The notes under the pieces are model-generated. The model was not told the origin of the DNA, did no database searches, and worked only from the letters and a program-made list of their open reading frames with translations. A DNA stretch of 64,000 bases from Dipteris shenzhenensis. Its lineage: Eukaryota > Polypodiophyta > Polypodiopsida > Gleicheniales. The stretch lies in assembly GCA_047967505.1 (NCBI GenBank), contig CM106540.1. One strand, written 5' to 3'. Of the stretch, positions 31,739-44,480 are shown one piece after another. Position 1 is the first letter of the stretch, and each line of letters starts with the position of its first letter. The translations under genes were made by a program, and so were the position numbers.

Positions 31739-32372
31739 GAGAATTCAAACTAGTGCACAATAGTCTATTGCCAATAGTTCATAGAAGCTAGTGTAGCTGC
31801 CAAGGCCCATCCTCTAGCGGCAAGCTAGAACTCTTATTTTGTGTAGCCTTCACCTGTGTATGCAGTCGAAAGATGGGCGTTAGCGTAGCTGGATGCTGTC
31901 TGTCTTGTGCCGTCGCCTGTGTGTGTTGGAACACTTGCATGCAATAGGCTAGCTATGCGTAGGCTAGCTGTGCGTTGGCTAGCTGTAGCATAGGCTGTAG
32001 CGTAGGCTAGCGTAGCTTGATAGGCTATAGCGTTAGCAAGCTGCTAGGCATAGGCTAGGCGTTGCATGCAGCCTTGCAGGTCGAAGCAAGCTTGCAAGCG
32101 GCGAACACGCAAAGCATGGAGGTTGACTACAAGCGGGAACACAGAGCAGCGAATCGCGCCGATTAGATTAGGATTAGATAATTTGCCCCAAATCTTTACC
32201 TGCATGAAGGGAACAGTTTAGGGAACGTTCCCTAGACGTTCCACAAGGGATATGGAATGTTCCATAGCCGTTCTAGAGGCCAGACGTTCCACATACGTTC
32301 TCCTCAAGTTGAGTGAAGAGAACGCCATTCCAATGTTCCATAGCTATGGAACGGCGTTCCCTGGTAACTATG
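31739..32372 (-). promoter_or_regulatory. 5' region and right end of the hAT element
   Basis: The non-coding region before the transposase start contains many TAGGCTAGC/GCTAGCTG-like short repeats (31940-32070), then CGTTCC motifs and the terminal repeat ending at 32372. It includes a 16-bp palindrome (ttccatagctatggaa) about 20 bp from the end. It presumably holds the transposase promoter and binding sites. Confidence 0.55.
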
Positions 32373-32380
32373 GTTTGATG

Positions 32381-35183
32381 ACGCATGGTTTTTGACAATG
32401 GCAAAGTTTTGTTAGGGCTTATTGCATGTCGGTAGGTATTAAGCTCACCTTTGGAGCAAAGCATAGGCAACCTGAACTTTGACACGCCACATTGTTTATC
32501 AACATTTGTTGAGAGTGAAATAAGACCTTAAATTCTTTCCTCGATAGAAAGCCACTCTTTTCATTATTACCCTCGGTATATAATGCTGTTTCCATTTTTT
32601 GAGCCTTCGTAAAATCTCTTACCTATGGAGGCTCTGCATTAAAAATCAGCATTTTCATTGAACACATTGTACCATAAAAGAGGAAATATGACTTCCCTTG
32701 GAGTACAGCGGTGACAAAACAAGTACCAACTTGACCCGACTCAAGGTTACAAGGGGAGTGCGATTTTGGACAGATAAAAGAGTAATACAATGAATTTCAC
32801 CACATAGAAGAGACAGGAGTACTTTAAAGGAGCGGTGACAAACACCAAGTTTTGAAGGCCAAATATATCAGAATTGATGCTGAGATAACAAACAATTAGA
32901 GCAAAGAGATAATGATTTACAAAGTTCACCTCACTACTTCTAGTTCAGACGATAGAAATCTGGCAGCCCACTCAGCCATTGACGGCTCGAAAAAGGGGTC
33001 TGCAGGGAGGCTGCACCATTGAGCCAGACCTAAAATTGTAAGCTGGCAAGTTGATACTAAGTGGAGTCTGGAATTTGCCAGAAAGAGGAAATTGTAGCCT
33101 CGAAGATTGTAAGTTTGGTCATAAAAAAGAAGCTTGATGCCATGCATAACACAAGATCAAGTGAAACCAGAGGTATTATTGGATCAATTAGGAAAAGCTC
33201 CGGTATAGACTCCCCAAAAAACATGTGAAGGAGTCTCATGCAAGAAGAGATTTCTTAGGTTAATGTGACACCTTCATGTTGCAATTAGAAGTAGTACTTG
33301 TCAGGAGAGCTGGACAAAATCAATTGCACACTTCTTGAATATTGTACATGCATTTTGTGTCGATTAAGTAAAACACATAGACCTTGTAAGATCTATGGTA
33401 AGCACATAAGAGCAAGCAATTTGTTGCTGATTATTGTGTTGGTTCCACGGATATATATTTATTAGAAGCATTGCATGGGCACGAGTGTTCACGACTTTAT
33501 TTGGTGGCTCGTAGAATATGAAGAACCATGGAAAAAGTTACAAGTCATTGTGGTGATTTAGCAAGTATATTTGGTTAGAGGTGTGATTCCTTCAAGTATT
33601 TCACACACAAACTTATGTTTTAGGAGTAGCTTTGAAATGCCCAAGGTTATTGAGATACAAATAGTCAACAATGTTGGTTGTACATTGACACTCTTAGATG
33701 GTTTGTTGGGACAAGAACATCTTGGAGGATAATCCAACGATGACTTACAAAGAGGGTGGTGAAGTGGCACAATACAAGATTCACAGAGGGACGACTATGC
33801 AAAGGTGCACAATTTATGTCAAACTACAACCATGTGCAACACCTAGGTATAAAAAGGAGTGCCAATAATGAGTAGCAAGCAACAATGTTATCAAGATGAA
33901 ACATGGAGCCAACTCGAACATTAGTCAAAATGGTTGTGGTTCAACAATGGAGTAAAGTGTCCACATCCAAATTGGGATTGTAAAATGTAAATTGGAAACA
34001 CAAAGGAAGACCAAGTTATAGGATTGGAGAGATGGAAAGCTTCTTTTACGTAAGTTCCACAATATCCAAAACAAATGTACATGAGTACATGCATATATCC
34101 ACAACTAGGAAGTCCATTCTCTAAATGAGATTTTTTTGAGAGAACATTTTCAAGCAAGTTTCATGACTCTTGTGTTTTAGTTCTTATGTCCTTATGATTT
34201 GCACAAAAGCCATCAACTTGACATTTTTAGTTAATAAGAGCTCGTGCTTCAATAGTGTATATTTGATTTGTGGCGGCACCCCACCTAACCTGACACCTCA
34301 TCCATCATCCTGTCCCCACCTTTCAACATCAATAACCTTTGCATCCTCCACACCCCTTCTCTCAATCCCTTGATCTCAATGCCTCAGCTTGCGCGACACG
34401 TAGTCCGTTGACACCAACTCAAACCTAATAGCCCACCCATTTGGGCAACAATATTTCATCTTGACACTAGGTTTAGCCTAGCAATGCCCTTTCTTTCACC
34501 CTTAAATTCTACTATGTTATTTTGTGCATCTTGGAGGGTGGGATTGTGCATCAAAGGGCTTGGAAACCTCACTCCCCTCTCTCTAAAATCCTCGAACATA
34601 CTAACATACACAAAGTAATGGGTTATTTCAAACTTTCAGTTAGGGGTGCAGCTCTTGTAAATTTTGGCTTGAAAAGGCCTATTGTTTTCTTTGTATGTGC
34701 CCATATCATTAGATTAAAGCTTCACATTGCTTATTGCTATTGAAATAGTTTGTTTGCATGTGTGTTATGTCAAAGTTTTGCGTAAGCCTCTTCTTACTTA
34801 GTATGAGTGGATAATGGAATTGCAAATTTTCAAGTTAACACCATGAATCTATTTAGTATCTTGATGTAAAGAGCTCATCATGGGTTGCTCTCTAGTGTAC
34901 GTAGTCATAAGGCTACCTATTGCTTTGTGTTTTCTTAGAATTTAGATTATGCATGGCTCCTTCCTGAGATAACATTGGTTACTAAAGATGAAATGGGAAA
35001 AGAGATTGCATTCTTTCTTAATCCTTGCAAGTCTCTTTGTAGTACCATAGTGCTTGCACATGTTTGTGAATGTCATTGACCCTTTTGATACGTCCTCTTT
35101 TGTGCTTTCCAATTCACACCTAAATAAAATCTTGAGAACAAAATTTCTTTTACAAATTGAATGCCATTATACCACAATTTCTC
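32381..35183. other. Unassigned intergenic DNA
   Basis: About 2.8 kb of AT-rich sequence in which I recognise no gene, transposon domain or notable repeat. Confidence 0.5.
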
Positions 35184-35188
35184 CCTAT

Positions 35189-35359
35189 TGTGGAGGTTAA
35201 AGGTCACTGTGTCTTTACCCCGGTTATGTATAATACTCAAACACATATATAAATGAATGAAAAAGAAGATTAGGCTAGTTCTGCACCCACCAAAACTTGT
35301 GTGGCTCTCTGTTTCTCTCTCTCCCTCTTCTATTCTTGCTTCCGTTGAGAGCACTCTCA
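35189..35359 (+). repeat. 5' LTR of Copia C (171 bp)
   Basis: Starts TGTGGAGG and ends CTCTCA. Contains a good TATA element (ATATATAAATG, about 35245-35254), so transcription would begin about 30 bp further on. Confidence 0.93.
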
Positions 35360-35361
35360 AC

Positions 35362-35373
35362 TGGTATCAGAGC
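35362..35373 (+). other. Primer binding site of Copia C
   Basis: TGGTATCAGAGC, initiator-Met tRNA type, two bases after the LTR. Confidence 0.9.
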
Positions 35374-36812
35374 CCGGGTGATCTAGCTGAGCGTGCGTGA
35401 ATGCTTGAAGCTCAGTAGCTCTGTGGGAGGAAGGAGAAGCTCTGTGGGAAGCTTTGTGGGTGACTTTACTTGCATCCGAGTGTGTGGAGACCTTGGAGGA
35501 ACCTTTGGAAAAGTCACTTTGGTTTTGCGAAGTGGTTTTGAGAGCGTGTTAAGTGGTTTCAAAGAAAAGGCATTTTTTTGAGCTTTTCCCTATTCCGTTC
35601 GATGACAGAGACTCCATATTGACTTGTAGAGGAACCTATTGCTTGCTTTTGGTGTCCACTTCACTTCAGGAGCTTGGAAACACCTTCATTCTTGAATCTG
35701 GGATCATTTCATTGGATTTCTGACTCATTGTGTTGGTTTCTGCGTTTTTCTGCCCGGGTGTTGAAACTCAAGTTTGGAGCAACTATTTGCAAATCTGTCA
35801 GTTCCGGTGGACTCAGGAGGTCCTAAAACTTCTATGTTGCTCATCATTCGCACTCCGGTGGAGTTTACAAATAGCTCTGTTTCCAAAAACGTTTCTCAGT
35901 TCGTGTGTTGGACCCAGTGATTGAGACCACGGTTTCCAAAACCGTCTGTCCCATTGCTTTCCAGATGCCTAAAAACCCCTACCTGTCAGTTCTTACGTGA
36001 TTTGGTGGAGGATTTTCAGAGTTATAGATCTCTGTGTATTCGATTTCGTCTCTCTATTATGCATTTTTCATTCTAAGGTTTTGAAATCTTAGATTTATGC
36101 CACATGGCAGTGGATAAGTGTTGACTCCCACTTCTCACTCATTGGTTGGGATTTTGGAGTCTCGACAGAAGAGAGATATTTGCAGATTTTCTTGCTGAGT
36201 CCGATTATGCAAAGGCGCCCATGTTTTGAGGCATCTCAGGTTCTATTTTCAGTAGCGGTCATTACTATGGGACTATGATTTCTTGAGCATACCTTATGCA
36301 AATCACTCTGGTTGCAGTTTGAGCAGTGTGCGCTCATTCGTGGTGTGCATTGGGTTGCAGTGGATGATTTATAGGCCATTTGGATGCATTGTGGTCCTTA
36401 TTAGATGTGCTGATAGGCCCAAATTGCCTTGTGGGATGTTATTTTTATGGACGCTTTGCACATGGATGCTATTTTATGCTGAGGGACAGCTTTAACACAT
36501 TGCAGGTGATGCACTGATAGTGCTATGCTCTCTTGGATGAGATATTATTAATGCATATGCCAGTGGACGGTGTTTATGCTTGAGTCATTTGGCACTTATT
36601 GGCATTTTGGATTGCCATTGCAGTTGGCATTTTCTTTTGGGCCAGATTTGCTCATATGGATGCATAGTATATGCACATGAGTCAGATGCTTTGAGACATG
36701 AGTTTTGGTGATATTTCACTCTATTGTGGCATACACATTTGGGTGCACCTGGTATTTGGTGTGATTCTCTCTTGTAGGCACTAGCATTAGGGATTTTTGC
36801 TTCATTTGCATC
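35374..36812 (+). other. Untranslated leader of Copia C
   Basis: About 1.4 kb with no conserved frame between primer site and gag ATG, comparable in length to the leader of Copia A but without its GTACGG-rich hairpin cluster. Confidence 0.6.
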
Positions 36813-39800
36813 ATGGCATCCTCTTCCATGTCTGAAAAGGACTTTTTTGGCATTAAAAAGTTTGATGGGACAAACTTTTCTTTGTGGAAAGAACAAATAA
36901 GGGATGTGCTTATTCAAAAGAAGCAGATTAAACCCTTGGCAGGAATTGAAGCTAAGCCTGCAAATATGTCTGAGGATGATTGGAATGAGTTGGATGCATT
37001 AGCAAAATCTACTATTAGACTTCATCTTACAGAGTCAGTCTATTTCATAGTAGTAAATGAGCAGACTACGGAAGATTTATGGAAGAAACTATGTGCCACT
37101 TATGGAAAGGAAACTGCCTCTAATAAAGTTTACCTCATGAAGAGGTTGTTTGAGCTGCAGATGAAGGAAGGGGTCTCCATTGCTTCTCACTTGAATGAAT
37201 TCAATATTTTTTCCAGCCAGCAGCTTCAGGCTCAGAAGATGAATTTTGATGCGGAGACTAAGGCAATATTTCTCTTATGTTCATTGCCATGCTCATGGGA
37301 TACCTTCTGTACAGCTGTCAGTAACTTTGCACCTGGTGGAGTATTGAAATTTGATGATGTTGTCGGTAGCTTGTTGGCCGAGGAGATTAGACGGAAGTCT
37401 ATGGACGGCAACAAGCAAGATGTAGCCTTAAATGTGCAAAGGGGCAGATCACAGTTCAGGGGGAAGTCCCAAGAAAGAGGGAAGTCTCGTAGCAAATCCA
37501 GGGCACGGAACATTGAGTGTTACCATTGTGGCAAGAAGGGCCATATGAAAAAGGATTGCTACAAGCTGAAAAGAGAGCAAAAGGATAAGAAAAAGAATGC
37601 AAATTGGGGTGCAAATCAAAAGGAAGAGAGTCCAAGGGAGGACAAAGGAAAAGTGAAGATCGAGGAGATCAATGCAGTCACACATGATAGTGACAATGAC
37701 GTTCTCTTCATGTCTAGTTTATCTGCAGAGTTGCTTACCACTTCAGATGATGCATATTCCCAGGATTGGATTTTGGATTCTGGTGCTTCATTCCATGTTA
37801 CTCCCCATAGGGAATGGTTCTCCACTTATGACAGTTGAAAGATAGGTTGTGTGCATCTTGGAAATGACTATGCATGTGACATAGTGGGAGTAGGTGACAT
37901 AAAGTTTTCTTTTGCAAACGGGTCTGCATTTATTTTAAAACATGTGAGACATGTGCCTAAGTTGACCAAGAGTCTTATTTCAGTGGGCCAGCTAGATGAT
38001 GCTGGTTTTCACACCACTTTTGGCTTTCAGAGTTGGAAAATTCAGAAGGGCTCTATGCTTTTGGCCAAGGGTGCTAAGTGTGGGACTTTGTATCCCTTAC
38101 ATGTATCAGGGGTATTTGATCATGTTGTTGCAATAACCAAGCAGCACAGCACTTCTTTGTGGCATTGCAGGTTGGGGCACATGAGCCAGAATGGAATGAA
38201 AATCTTATGCCATTTGGGTTATATACCGCATTTGAGTTTCTCTGATTTTGAATTTTGTGAGCACTGTCTCTATGGGAAGCAGACTCAGCCCATAAAAGAA
38301 GGGGAAAGAAAGAGTTTGAAAAGCTTGATTTGGTGCATTCAGACGTATGTGGTCCCATGCCTACACGGTCATTAGGCGGGGCTGAATACTATGTGACATT
38401 CATTGATGATGCAACTAGGAAAGTGTGGGCTTATGCTATAGCTCGGAAGAGTGATGTGTTCCAGGTATTTCAGAAATGGCTGGCCTTGGTTGAGAATCAG
38501 TCAGGTAGAACGCTTAAGAGGCTATGATGCGCGAGGATCAACGCAAGTGGGAGTATGCTATGCAATCAGAGATGAGTTCACTTATGAAGAATAAGACTTG
38601 GGACTTGGTTTCTTTGCCACATGGAAAGAAAGCATTGCCATGTAAATGGGTCTACAAAATGAAGGTCACAAGTGATGATGTGCCTAGGTACAAGGCTCGT
38701 TTGGTCGCTAAAGGGTTCAAGCAAGAGAAGGGTGTGGACTTTGATGAAATATTCTCTCCGGTTGTGAAGATGACCACACTTAGATGCATGCTTGGACTAG
38801 TGGCATCAGAGGATATGGAGCTTATGCAGATGGATGTCAAGACAGCTTTCTTGCATGGGGATTTGCATGAGGAAATTTACATGGTGCAACTGGAAGGCTT
38901 TGAAGAAAAGGGCAAAGAGCATTTAGTTTGCAAGTGGAAGAAGAGTCTCTATGGTCTTAAGCAAGCGCCTAGAGAATGGTATCAAAAGTTTAATGCTTTC
39001 ATTCGGTCCCAGGGTTTTAGAAGGAGTGAAATTGATCACTGCCTCTACACTAAAAGGGCTAAGGATAATAGCCTGATAATCTTGGCACTATATGTGGATG
39101 ATATGCTATTGGCTAGCAAGAATACTTATGAGCTAGATGCATTAAAGGCCAAGTTGCATGAGGCCTTTGATATGAAGGATTTGTGACTTGCAGGTCATAT
39201 TCTTGGTATACGCATCATGCGTGATCGGAGTAGGAAACTCCTTTGGCTTTCACAAAAAGAGTATGTTACAAAAGTATTGCAGTGTTTCAATATGGAGGGG
39301 GGGAAGGCAGTGAGTACTCCATTGCCTCCATATGTGAAATTGAGTCATACATATAGTCCCAAATCAGAGGAGGAAAGGGCCATGATGGCCAAGGTTTTTT
39401 ATGCATCAGCAGTTGGGAGTCTTATGTATGCTATGATAGCTACTATACCGGCTAACATTGTTAGCCAGTATATGGCTAATCCAGGAAAGAGGCATTGGGA
39501 GGTAGTTAAGTGCATCATGAGGTACATGAAGGGTACGAAGGAGATGTGCATCTGCTTTGGTAGAGGAGACATGTGTGTACTTGGGTACATAGATTCAGAC
39601 TATGCAGGGCATGTGGATAGCAGGAGATCCACTTTTGGTTATGTGATCACCTTTGAAGGTGGTGGAGTGTCGTGGATGTCTCGCACACAGAAGTGCATTG
39701 CTTTGTCTACCACAGAGGCTGAGTATGTTGCAGCCACAGAGGGTTGCAAGGAGGCTATATGGCTTGATCGGCTAGTGGGAGATTTGGGGATTCATACAGG

Positions 39801-40035
39801 TGTACTGACATTGCATAGTGATTCCATGAGTGCTATTCAGCTAGCACGGAATCCAGTCTTTCATGCAAAGACCAAACACATTGAGGTCAGGTACCATTTC
39901 ATCAGGGAGGTACTTGAGGACAAGCGCATAGAGCTTGTCAAGGTTCATACAGATGATAACCCTGGAGATATGCTAACGAAGAGTCTACCTAGTCAGTGGT
40001 TTGAGTATTGTCGTGTATTGATGGGCATTGGATAG
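36813..40035 (+). pseudogene. Copia C gag-pol, multiply broken
   Basis: Starts at ATG 36813. Gag and the knuckle CYHCGKKGHMKKDC (about 37518) are followed by the DSGA protease motif. A TGA at 37836-37838 comes next, then the pre-integrase region. A frameshift near 38290-38330 follows, with only the start of the integrase core (VHSDVCGPM). At about 38520 the sequence jumps from ENQSGRTLK to the RT N-terminus (KWEYAMQSEM), removing the second Asp and the Glu of the integrase. RT has YVDD (39091-39102), then TGA at 39184-39186. RNase H follows (SDYAGHVDSRRS) to the normal stop at 40033-40035. A small in-frame gap (ATIPANIVSQYMAN) shortens the region before RNase H. Confidence 0.92.
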
Positions 40036-40077
40036 TATGCTCACTAGTTGTTCTCCCTTAAAGGCACATTGTCCTTT

Positions 40078-40088
40078 AAGTGGGAGGT
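40078..40088 (+). other. Polypurine tract of Copia C
   Basis: AAGTGGGAGGT directly before the 3' LTR. Confidence 0.8.
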
Positions 40089-40259
40089 TGTGGGGGTTAA
40101 AGGTCACTGTGCCTTTACCCCGGTTATGTACAATACTCAAACACATATATAAATGAATGAAAAAGAAGATTAGGCTGGTTCTGCACCCACCAAAACTTGT
40201 GTGGCTCTCTGTTTCTCTCTCTCCCTCTTCCATTCTTGCTTTCGTTGAGAGCACTCTCA
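40089..40259 (+). repeat. 3' LTR of Copia C (171 bp)
   Basis: Same length as the 5' LTR with six transitions and no indel, followed by the target duplication CCTAT. Confidence 0.93.
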
Positions 40260-40264
40260 CCTAT

Positions 40265-41100
40265 ACTTTTTAAAGAGCCCTCCTTTTTCTTGTGCGACCT
40301 TTTATCTTGTAACCTATAATCTTGAAACACTTAATGCAATACAGATCTTAACCTTATAATAATATCTCACCCTAAAGCACTATCCTTCAATAAGAGGAAC
40401 CTACATGGAGACTACAAATGATACTAATGAACCAAAAGAACTAGTAACATCTAAGTGAAACAAGGGGTAGTAAGCACTCAAAATATTTATATGCAACATG
40501 CCATATCAAAATGTAGATAGGTAGCTATCTTTTCTTGTCACAGGAGTCAATATCATAGTTTTTGTCAAGTTATTACTTCTTGATGGGTTGTGTCTGTAAC
40601 ATGTGGAGATTTGAGACTATTTTATGATTTCCATGGGTGCTATTTTTCTTGTGCAATCAATAGATTTGATGTTGCTTCATGAAGCATTTTTGGACAATTG
40701 TTTCTTTCTTTGGCTAGATTATATTCAATGTTGATGGTGGATGATCTTATAGTAGCATAACTTGTTGTGGTTTTCAAGCGTGTACATCCTCTATGGTTAT
40801 AATGGCCATTTTCTATGTCGATGCTCCTTGCACCACGATGCCCTCATGCATGTTGCATAGTGTGTCTTCTTGTTTGATGAGTGCTTATTATCTTCAAGCT
40901 CTTGCTCTAGTAGATCAACTTGTTTCCACTCTTATGGGAGCCACCTTTGTGATGTGGAATGGAGTCTAGTTCTCCTATTTTTGGTTGTTTATGTTTACCC
41001 AATATTATGCTATAAATCACCCTCCTTGGATTGTCACTTTTTGGTAGTCTTTAATTTATGAGGAATCATGTCCTCCCAAAGATCTTGGAGCACCTTGTTT
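40265..41100. other. Unassigned DNA after Copia C
   Basis: No intact feature recognised. It may include the distal end of the decayed Copia pol on the minus strand that is readable from about 41.1 kb upward. Confidence 0.4.
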
Positions 41101-42260
41101 CTTTCATTTCTTTATACCATACTAGATGTACTCCTTATTTTGTCCAAGGTCAGTTGTTTACTAGTTGTTTGATAAAGGATATATCAAGAGTTGTTGGTAG
41201 ACTTCTTTTGTATTAAATTCCATGTTCTTTGTATATCTAATGTAACCCAATAATGTTTTTGCATGATTACATTGACATTGACATTGACATGTATAAAGTT
41301 GATGAGCTCACAACATTACAACTGTTAATTCAACTTTTGGTGAGTGAATCAAATAAAGGTGTCAATAGAAGTTGTTGGCTTGCCTTCTTTCCTTATCAAC
41401 TGCAACTTGCATTGTGGAATTCTATTAATATGATTTTGGCTCATACATGTCCTATGTGCATCAATTTATAATTTGAATCCTAAAAAATAGTACAAAATTT
41501 AAGCAATTTCCTGTTGAAATAATACAAGTACATGCTCTCTTCATCAAATCTTCCCTATTTTGGTAAAGATAAATCATTCACATAAAGTATTGCCAATTTG
41601 ATGTCTTTTGCCCAATCTTTGTTTTAAAGTGTATGAGCTGCTTTTAATTTGTGATATCCAAAAATTGCAAACTATTAGGTCGACTAAATGGACCTACCCC
41701 TTGATTCTTGAGTTAATACAAGACTTTTTGTAACGAATATTTATTTTCCTTTAACTATCCTTGTGGTTGTTGCATGTAAACTTCATCATTTGCTAGCCAT
41801 TTTTAAATGTGTTAAGGTAGATGATTCCTTTAATGATGGGTTGCTAATGATATCAGAGTTTGGTTGAATCCATAGTGGCTAGTGGTGCATATATCTATTC
41901 ATAATCATTTTCATGATTTTGTGCAAATACTTTGCAACCAACCCGATCTTTCAATTGTTTCATTTGGGGTATATTTGACCTTGTACTTGTAAACTTGTTC
42001 TTTTGTAAGAACACAACTCACTATTTCTAGGTATCTTTTTAATATAATGCTTCCACCTCTTCATTCATTGCATTCTGCCAATCTTATTGATTTTTCCTTA
42101 TGTTATGTGGATCTACCATGTTTTGAACCACTTTTGTTTCTTGTTCTTGTCTTCATTTGGTTGTTATACTGATGTCTCTTTAAACCAAGTCTTGATTTGA
42201 TTATTCTTATATGTAGACCACCTCCAAGAATGGGAAGGTGTGTCTTGTTCCCCTTTTTTC
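41100..42260 (-). pseudogene. Heavily decayed Copia reverse-transcriptase region
   Basis: Minus-strand translation across several frames recovers, in the right order, the Copia RT start (QNAMNEEVEALY near 42.07 kb), KVKYTPNETIER (near 41.97 kb) and, near 41.70-41.79 kb, EVYMQQPQG followed by KVLYxLKN, where functional elements have SLYGLKQ. Stops and frameshifts are frequent. No LTRs were identified. It is an old insertion of a family different from Copia A and C. Confidence 0.6.
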
Positions 42261-42442
42261 ACCCCACGCTCCTACTACACAGGAGATGTTAGCAGATAAT
42301 CATAGGATTGACTAGGAGGAAGAACGAGATGGATGGAAGCATGGGAAGGTATGTCTTGTTCCCTTTTTTTCACCCCATACTCCTACAACTCAAGAGATGT
42401 AGGAGATGATTGTATGATTGATCATGAGGAAGAAGGAGTTAC
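42231..42442. repeat. About 111-bp imperfect tandem duplication
   Basis: 'gggaaggtgtgtcttgttcc' at 42232 recurs as 'gggaaggtatgtcttgttcc' at 42343. Each is followed by a T-rich run, 'tcacccca', and a similar tail containing GAGGAAGAA. Overlaps the end of the decayed Copia region. Confidence 0.75.
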
Positions 42443-44230
42443 TAGCAAATTGTAATAGTCTCTTTCATGTGCTAGTTCTAGTTTGGTTTGGTGCGTGTAG
42501 GCTAGAAGGATTGAGTGGAGTTGGCTCTCATAGAATCTTGTGCCTCAAGCCGAGGTGAGCGAGAGTGAGGGTCATCCATTGTGGTTCTGCGACTGCAGCC
42601 ATTTGTAATTTGTAGACCTTATCAATCAATACAAGTATGTGTTTGCATTTTTGAATTATTACTTCTTGTATTCTGAGCAATACTTGTATTTTAATTGAGT
42701 GCTTAACCACCCGTCATCATATGGTTTTGCCCACACATCACTTTATTGTTAGTGTTTTTTGTTGATATCTATTTCTACATTGAGATTGACATAGGAAAGC
42801 ATGGCAGAGCAACCTCAGGATTCCAAGAGAGGGCACCTATTTAGACAACCACACATCGAGTTGGGCATAGGGTCATCAATCAAGTTGAGGGGTGATAAAA
42901 ATACCATCAACATTTGGTGATCCTACTGAAAAAGGACGTGTTGAATGTTTGAGTGGAAAATTGAGTGGATTGAGCTTACTAGTCTATAGAACCGAGTGCA
43001 CAAATTTTAAAACAATAGTATATTCATATGTTGACCTGAGTAGAGTTATAGCAATTTCTTGGTCTGGTCTGACAATTTCAAAATCTTGCAAACCTATTTC
43101 GCGATCGATTTTTGGATTGAGGATTGTTCCTAGGTAGCCCTTCGTATTATACAAAAGAAGAGCGTTGGCAAATTTTGGATTACAAAGAGCTATAATGAAT
43201 TCCAAGCCAAGAATGGATTAACATTGGAGAGGAGGTAGCAAAGAGCTACCTGCAAACAGAGATCTTGAGGTAGAAGAAGTCCAAGCCATGTACAAAGATG
43301 GCTTTTGACTATCATGATGACACTAAGAGTGAAATTTTATATATGAGATGACCTTAAGTCTTTAACAAAGAAGCAACTTTTAGGTTCTTGCACGAGAACT
43401 ATGAGCAATCATCAATCAAGGATGTTTTTATCGAATCTATGCTTATATATTAATATAAAATCTTGGAGAAAGTTTTAATTGTCATTTTTTTAGTTTCACA
43501 ATATTTCTATAATGTAGTACCTTTTTCTATATTTTCTTTTGAATTTTGAAGGAAAAAGTGTAAATCCTATCAAAACTTTAAATTTTTTTGCAGAAAAGTT
43601 TCAAATCTTGGCGAATGTTTGAAACATTTATTTTTATTAGGGCATACAAACTTTCGACGCCAATATAAAAGTTTAGCTTCTTAACGAAACTAACTTGAAA
43701 AAATCATCCCTGTCATCAATGGAGAGTCTAGCTTTCAAGAATTCTAAGTCTGCCCATGGATACCATGACCATGGATCCCCAAGTAGAAGATAAGAATCTA
43801 ATATAGAGGTAGGACACATCTCAAATCCAGCAACAACAAAGAAGATCTACGTGCGAGTCAAAGGTGGAATACGAAGGGAGCCACAACCTTGTCTGGGTTT
43901 CAGATCAAAGAATCAAATTACGGATGCAATCAAGGTTAGCAGAGTCTCACAACACAAAGTAGCATTGACTAGGGGACACCTAGTCCTGCTGCACCATTTC
44001 CACGAGATAGAAAACCATCTTACACTGACACCAGGATGTGGTATACTCAACATTAGAGACCAATCCCAATGGCACATAGGGTACCAATGGCCCTCCAATA
44101 GCTGGAAGACAAGTACCTCAACCCATCATGAGCATGGCCATGCTAATGATTGCTGTCGCCAACATGAAGACACATGACATAAAGAAAATTATGATGCTAA
44201 TGAGGAACATCCAAAGGGTCTTGATTTAGC
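42443..44230. other. Unassigned DNA
   Basis: No convincing coding region. The short open frames show no family features. Some sequence may belong to the retrotransposon remnant that follows. Confidence 0.4.
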
Positions 44231-44480
44231 AACTTTCAAAGTTAAGGCAGCTATGCCTATTAAGGTCAAGTTACAAGATTTCAAAGGAACTGAGGAAGAA
44301 AATTCATACAATCATTTGCAACGTTTTTTGTGAGTCTATCATATAAATGATGCTGTGACCAAGAAAGATTACATGAATTAATTTCCTTTCACTTTGACTA
44401 AGATAGCACAGGTTCAATTGGCTATTTCAAGGGTTGGCAGCAACAGATGCCTGAGGCTTTTCTCAAACAGATCAAACAGG
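44231..44480 (+). pseudogene. Possible Ty3/gypsy gag remnant
   Basis: One frame reads KVKLQDFKGTEEENSYNHLQ then, after a stop, YHINDAVTKKDYMN and, after another, FPFTLTKIAQ. The pattern (an FxG start, an HLxxF core, then FPxTL..A) resembles the retrotransposon gag domain of Ty3 elements. The two stops, short length and lack of other domains keep this tentative. Confidence 0.35.

Larger units (their letters stand above)
29258..32372 (-). mobile_element. Complete hAT DNA transposon with 8-bp target duplication
   Basis: A 3.1-kb element. The terminal inverted repeats read CATAGTTAC(T/C)AGGGAACG with one mismatch over 18 bp. It is flanked by perfect GTTTGATG duplications (29250-29257 and 32373-32380), the 8-bp size being diagnostic for hAT. 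Subterminal DNA at both ends is packed with GGAACG/CGTTCC motifs, likely transposase binding sites. It encodes a BED-finger transposase on the minus strand with one frame break. The insertion is 0.5 kb after the TPLATE stop. Confidence 0.95.
35189..40259 (+). mobile_element. Copia C: older, internally deleted LTR retrotransposon
   Basis: A 5.1-kb element with LTRs of 171 bp each and a perfect target duplication CCTAT (35184-35188 and 40260-40264). Gag, knuckle, protease, RT and RNase H are related to Copia A. About 0.9 kb is deleted between early integrase and the RT start, three in-frame stops are present, and one frameshift. The LTRs differ at 6 sites, all transitions, so this copy is several times older than Copia A. 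Confidence 0.95.

Noticed and set aside
32381-35183. Small ORFs (60-78 codons) as genes
   Set aside because: Length is at chance level for AT-rich DNA and no motif, splice context or codon pattern supports them.
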